In this document: positions 7,051 through 9,313 of the stretch, piece by piece
How the letters are laid out: each line of letters starts with the position of its first letter
How positions within the stretch are numbered: the first letter of the stretch is position 1
From: Neptuniibacter sp.
GTDB taxonomy: Bacteria; Pseudomonadota; Gammaproteobacteria; Pseudomonadales; Balneatricaceae
Length of the DNA: 9,313 nt
Direction of reading: 5' to 3'
Assembly (NCBI GenBank): GCA_030149405.1
Contig: JASBRM010000259.1
Span: forward strand, 1-9,313
The notes under the pieces: generated by a model
Databases searched by the model: none
Seen by the model: only the letters and a program-made list of their open reading frames with translations
Told to the model about the DNA's origin: nothing
Position numbers and translations under genes: made by a program

Positions 7051-7105
7051 GCTTTTCCTAGCCCCTAGCAGCCGAAGGCGTTCTAGTAGGCGTAGCCGTC
7101 CTCGC
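7051..7105 (-). repeat. CTAG-box micro-hairpin repeat, copy 2 (downstream of msrA)
   Basis: Inverted copy of 4902-4956 with 3 mismatches in 55. On the minus strand it starts 20 nt after the msrA stop and runs in sense with it: GGC-TAC-GCC hairpin, CTAG, GCC-TTC-GGC hairpin, CTAG, then GGGCTAGGAAAAGC. The loop change TTC to TAC leaves the first stem intact. It forms the outer boundary of the HNH-containing composite. Confidence 0.85.
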
Positions 7106-7111
7106 CCCTGA

Positions 7112-7130
7112 GCTAAGCCACCGGCTTAGC
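7112..7130 (-). promoter_or_regulatory. Hairpin containing the msrA stop codon
   Basis: GCTAAGCC (7112-7119) and GGCTTAGC (7123-7130) form a perfect 8-bp stem with a 3-nt loop. The msrA TAA (7128-7126) lies in the upstream arm of the mRNA hairpin. No T-run follows, so it is not a standard terminator; it could protect the 3' end or slow ribosome release. Confidence 0.55.
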
Positions 7131-7623
7131 GTTTAGGCAAAACCCAATTCGGGCGCGGAAAGTGACAAGTATACCCACCCGGAAACCGCTCAAGATAATC
7201 CTGATGCTCCGGCTCTGCTACCCAAAAATCACCCTCAGGCTCAACTTCAGTAACCACCTTACCCGGCCATAAGCCACTGGCTTCAACATCAGCAATCGTA
7301 TCCAGCGCCGTCTGCTTTTGCGTTTCATCCACAAAGTAGATCGCTGAACGATAGGACATACCCATGTCATTACCTTGCCGGTTGGGCGTAGTCGGGTCAT
7401 GAATCTGGAAGAAGAACTCTAACAGGGTTCGGTAGGAAATCTGCTCTGGATTGAACAGGATCTCAATGCCCTCAGCATGAGTACCATGATTCCGGTAAGT
7501 AGCATTAGGAACATCACCACCGGTATAACCGACACGCGTTGCCAGCACGCCGGGCAGCTTCCGAATCAGATCCTGCATACCCCAGAAGCACCCACCAGCA
7601 AGTACGGCTCTTTGTTCGTTCAT
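7126..7623 (-). CDS. msrA: Peptide-methionine (S)-S-oxide reductase MsrA
   Basis: MsrA reduces the S-epimer of methionine sulfoxide in proteins and as free amino acid, using thioredoxin, in oxidative-damage repair in the cytoplasm. The catalytic cysteine is C12 in the signature GCFWG (11-15). [15 protein letters not shown] with the conserved Glu, and the MSYRSAIYF active-site strand follow. The only C-terminal cysteine is C153 in YTCHFPRP and is the likely resolving residue. At 165 residues it is a short single-domain form without the N-terminal extension of E. coli MsrA (212) and without a fused MsrB. I chose the ATG at 7623 because GGGGGA lies 7 nt upstream. The GTG at 7638, five codons earlier, would give 170 residues but overlaps that ribosome site. 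It is separated from pnp by a terminator, so it probably has its own promoter. Confidence 0.95.
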   Translation of the reverse strand: MNEQRAVLAGGCFWGMQDLIRKLPGVLATRVGYTGGDVPNATYRNHGTHAEGIEILFNPEQISYRTLLEFFFQIHDPTTPNRQGNDMGMSYRSAIYFVDETQKQTALDTIADVEASGLWPGKVVTEVEPEGDFWVAEPEHQDYLERFPGGYTCHFPRPNWVLPKR

Positions 7624-7649
7624 TAAATCATCCCCCACCGGATTAAAAG

Positions 7650-7690
7650 GTTAGCAAATAGTATCTGTATATATTTGTTACGCCGCTAAC
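7650..7690. promoter_or_regulatory. Nested dyads in the msrA upstream region
   Basis: GTTAGC (7650-7655) pairs with GCTAAC (7685-7690), and inside it CAAATA (7655-7660 region) faces TATTTG (7672-7677) in AT-rich DNA. This lies about 30-65 bp upstream of the msrA ATG, where the promoter should be. No single -35/-10 pair stands out, so this is a location for control rather than a defined site. Confidence 0.25.
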
Positions 7691-7779
7691 AAGAAAGTTC
7701 CCACAGCCCTTGCGCTTTGGTCAACACAGAACTGATGACTAGTACGTCTGTTACGCTATTTAAGATTTATAACACGCAC

Positions 7780-7810
7780 AAAAAAACCGCCGATAGTACG
7801 GCGGTTTTTT
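7780..7810 (-). terminator. Intrinsic terminator of pnp
   Basis: CCGCCG (7787-7792) and CGGCGG (7799-7804) form a GC-rich stem with a 6-nt loop, flanked by A7 and T6 so it can act in both directions. On the minus strand it ends pnp, about 57 nt after the stop, with the CTAG repeat and stop-codon hairpin between. Confidence 0.9.
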
Positions 7811-7844
7811 GCTTTTCCTAGTCACTAGTAGCGAAGCGTGCTAG
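7811..7844 (-). repeat. CTAG-box micro-hairpin repeat, shortened copy 3 (pnp 3' region)
   Basis: The first 22 bp match copies 1 and 2 with two C/T differences (GCTTTTCCTAG then CACTAG). There is then only one micro-hairpin, GC-GAA-GC, closed by a CTAG, so it has one unit instead of two. It lies 22 nt after the pnp stop, in sense orientation, and runs directly into the pnp terminator. Confidence 0.7.
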
Positions 7845-7850
7845 CCACTG

Positions 7851-7883
7851 ATGATTCAGTTAGCTCTTAGCTAACTGCATCAT
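7851..7883 (-). promoter_or_regulatory. Hairpin containing the pnp stop codon
   Basis: CAGTTAGCT (7857-7865) and AGCTAACTG (7869-7877) form a perfect 9-bp stem with a 3-nt loop. ATGAT (7851-7855) and ATCAT (7879-7883) extend it by 5 bp beyond a single mismatch. The pnp TAA (7869-7867) lies at the loop. PNPase degrades from 3' ends and stalls at stable stems, so this may protect its own mRNA; that is inference. Confidence 0.55.
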
Positions 7884-9313
7884 CCGCTTCCAGATCTTTC
7901 ATAGACAGCTTGATACGGCCGCGCTGGTCTACGTCCAGTACTTTAACCTTAACCATCTGTTCCATCTGGATGTAGTCAGTTACTTTCTCTACGCGCTTGT
8001 TAGCGATCTGAGAGATGTGTACCAGACCGTCTTTACCCGGCAGGATGTTAACGAATGCGCCGAAGTCTTCGATGCGAACAACTTTACCTTCGTAGATCTG
8101 ACCGATTTCTGCTTCTGCAGTAATTTCGATGATCTTGTCAGTCGCTGCTTTCGCTGCTGCTTTATCTTCAGCGTATACGCGAACTGTACCGTCGTCTTCG
8201 ATATCGATAGACGCGCCAGTCTCTTCAGTCAGAGCACGGATAGTTGCGCCGCCTTTACCGATAACGTCACGGATTTTCTCAGGGTTGATCTTCAGCTGAG
8301 TCAGAGCAGGAGCGTTGTCTGGCAGTTCTGGACGAGCGTAGCCGATTACTTTAGCCATCTCTTTCAGGATATGAACACGTGCTTCGTATGCCTGTTCCAG
8401 AGCGATGTCCATGATCTCTTCAGTGATACCAGTGATCTTGATGTCCATCTGCAGAGCAGTGATACCCGTTTCAGTACCCGCTACTTTAAAGTCCATGTCA
8501 CCCAGGTGATCTTCGTCACCCAGGATGTCAGTCAGAACTGCAAAGCCGTTTTCTTCTTTAACCAGACCCATTGCGATACCTGCAACAGGCGCTTTCAGAG
8601 GTACACCAGCGTCCATCATAGACAGAGATGCGCCACATACAGAAGCCATGGAGCTTGAACCGTTAGATTCAGTGATCTCAGATACGATACGGATTGTGTA
8701 TGGGAACTCTTCCTGTGTTGGCAGAACTGCTGCAACACCACGACGAGCCAGACGACCGTGACCGATTTCACGACGACCAGCACCCATCATACGACCACAT
8801 TCACCTACAGAGTATGGAGGGAAGTTGTAGTGCAGCATGAACGGATCTTTACGCTCGCCTTCGATCGCATCGATGATCTGCTGATCACGTGCAGTACCCA
8901 GTGTACAAGTCGCGATAGACTGTGTTTCACCACGTGTGAACAGTGCAGAACCGTGAGTACCTTGCAGTACGTCGATCTGTACATCGATACCACGAACTGT
9001 TTTGTTGTCACGACCGTCGATACGCGGCTCGCCCGCTACGATACGACCACGAACAATCTCTTTTTCCAGAGAGCTTACGATGCCAGCAACGTCGCCTGCA
9101 GAAGGCTGACCTTCTTCGTCGCCTGCCAGAGCTTCAACTGCTTGAGTACGCAGCTCGCTCAGAGTGTTCTGGCGCTGCATTTTGTCAGCGATCTGGTAAG
9201 CAGCAGTGATGCCTTCGCCTACTTCAGCGCGTACTTTAGCGATCAGATCCTGATCTTTTTCTGGCGCAGTCCAAACCCAGTCTTCTTTACCAGCTTCAGC
9301 TTTCAGTTCGTTG
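7867..9313 (-). CDS. pnp: Polynucleotide phosphorylase (PNPase), C-terminal ~481 residues, N-terminus beyond the window
   Basis: PNPase is the 3'-to-5' phosphorolytic exoribonuclease of bacterial mRNA decay, a trimer that often joins the RNase E degradosome. The frame runs to the right edge, so about 230 N-terminal residues with the first RNase PH-like domain are missing. Numbering from the first visible full codon: helical linker 1-90; second RNase PH domain from about 92, with GEPRIDGR (94-101), the phosphate-binding serines in SNGSSS (to 221) and the acidic [10 protein letters not shown] block (from 265). The KH domain has IGKGG (351-355). The S1 domain starts about 404 with [18 protein letters not shown], and a short tail ends DDAVS. 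All expected motifs are present. Codon use is biased like acnB. The ATG at 9180 is internal and not the start. In relatives pnp follows rpsO, which would lie outside. Confidence 0.97.
   Translation of the reverse strand, partial: NELKAEAGKEDWVWTAPEKDQDLIAKVRAEVGEGITAAYQIADKMQRQNTLSELRTQAVEALAGDEEGQPSAGDVAGIVSSLEKEIVRGRIVAGEPRIDGRDNKTVRGIDVQIDVLQGTHGSALFTRGETQSIATCTLGTARDQQIIDAIEGERKDPFMLHYNFPPYSVGECGRMMGAGRREIGHGRLARRGVAAVLPTQEEFPYTIRIVSEITESNGSSSMASVCGASLSMMDAGVPLKAPVAGIAMGLVKEENGFAVLTDILGDEDHLGDMDFKVAGTETGITALQMDIKITGITEEIMDIALEQAYEARVHILKEMAKVIGYARPELPDNAPALTQLKINPEKIRDVIGKGGATIRALTEETGASIDIEDDGTVRVYAEDKAAAKAATDKIIEITAEAEIGQIYEGKVVRIEDFGAFVNILPGKDGLVHISQIANKRVEKVTDYIQMEQMVKVKVLDVDQRGRIKLSMKDLEADDAVS

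Larger units (their letters stand above)
4902..7105. mobile_element. Candidate accessory segment bracketed by mirror-image composite repeats
   Basis: The left composite (4902-5221, 320 bp) and right composite (6470-7105, 636 bp) are inverted relative to each other. Each reads, from outside inward, CTAG repeat, then spacer or HNH gene, then a five-hairpin chain. The DUF4238 gene lies between them and is visibly more AT-rich than acnB, msrA or pnp. No transposase, integrase or obvious target-site duplication is seen, so the mobile nature is inference. The right copy, which carries a nuclease gene, may be the complete element and the left a derivative without the gene. Alternatives are two independent intergenic repeats of a common family, or a segment inverted or trapped by recombination between the repeats. 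Confidence 0.4.

Noticed and set aside
7624..7638. GTG at 7638 as the msrA start
   Set aside because: It overlaps the GGGGGA ribosome-binding site of the ATG at 7623, which gives the usual short MsrA N-terminus.
8017..8658. 213-codon plus-strand frame inside pnp
   Set aside because: It is antisense to the conserved PNPase core, cysteine/phenylalanine-rich with no family features, and explained by pnp codon bias.

Overview
The window looks like chromosomal DNA of a gammaproteobacterium, most likely a marine Oceanospirillales-type organism. This rests on the AcnA/AcnB/PNPase protein types, moderate GC in the core genes and strong highly-expressed codon bias in acnB and pnp. The family-level placement is a guess from recall, since no search was run.

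Layout: (1) 1-1222, minus strand: the first ~407 codons of an AcnA/IRP1-type aconitase, running off the left edge. (2) 1223-2047: an 825-bp divergent control region. It holds an acnA promoter overlapped by a perfect 12-bp palindrome, a ~200-nt foldable acnA leader, an 8-bp dyad with an adjacent terminator-like hairpin, and a good acnB promoter. (3) 2048-4843, plus strand: complete acnB, closed by a strong terminator. (4) 4902-7105: an accessory segment bracketed by mirror-image composite repeats. An AT-rich DUF4238 gene (plus) sits in the middle, and a small HNH-nuclease gene (minus) lies inside the right-hand repeat. (5) 7126-7623, minus: msrA. (6) 7780-9313, minus: terminator and most of pnp (polynucleotide phosphorylase), running off the right edge.

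The conserved genes are housekeeping: two alternative TCA-cycle aconitases facing away from each other, a methionine sulfoxide repair enzyme and an exoribonuclease. The unusual part is the accessory segment. Downstream of acnB and downstream of msrA there is the same ordered series in sense orientation: a CTAG-box micro-hairpin repeat, then either a 69-bp spacer (acnB side) or the HNH gene (msrA side), then a chain of five hairpins. Between the two copies some hairpin stems change sequence in a compensatory way while keeping their pairing. The 636-bp right copy could be an HNH-encoding mobile repeat and the 320-bp left copy its gene-less derivative, with the DUF4238 gene as cargo between them. 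This is inference. A shortened CTAG repeat also lies in the pnp 3' region, so all three complete gene ends of the core genes carry one. The stop codons of msrA and pnp both lie inside perfect 8-9 bp hairpins with 3-nt loops.

No tRNA, rRNA, CRISPR array, transposase or integrase gene was seen.
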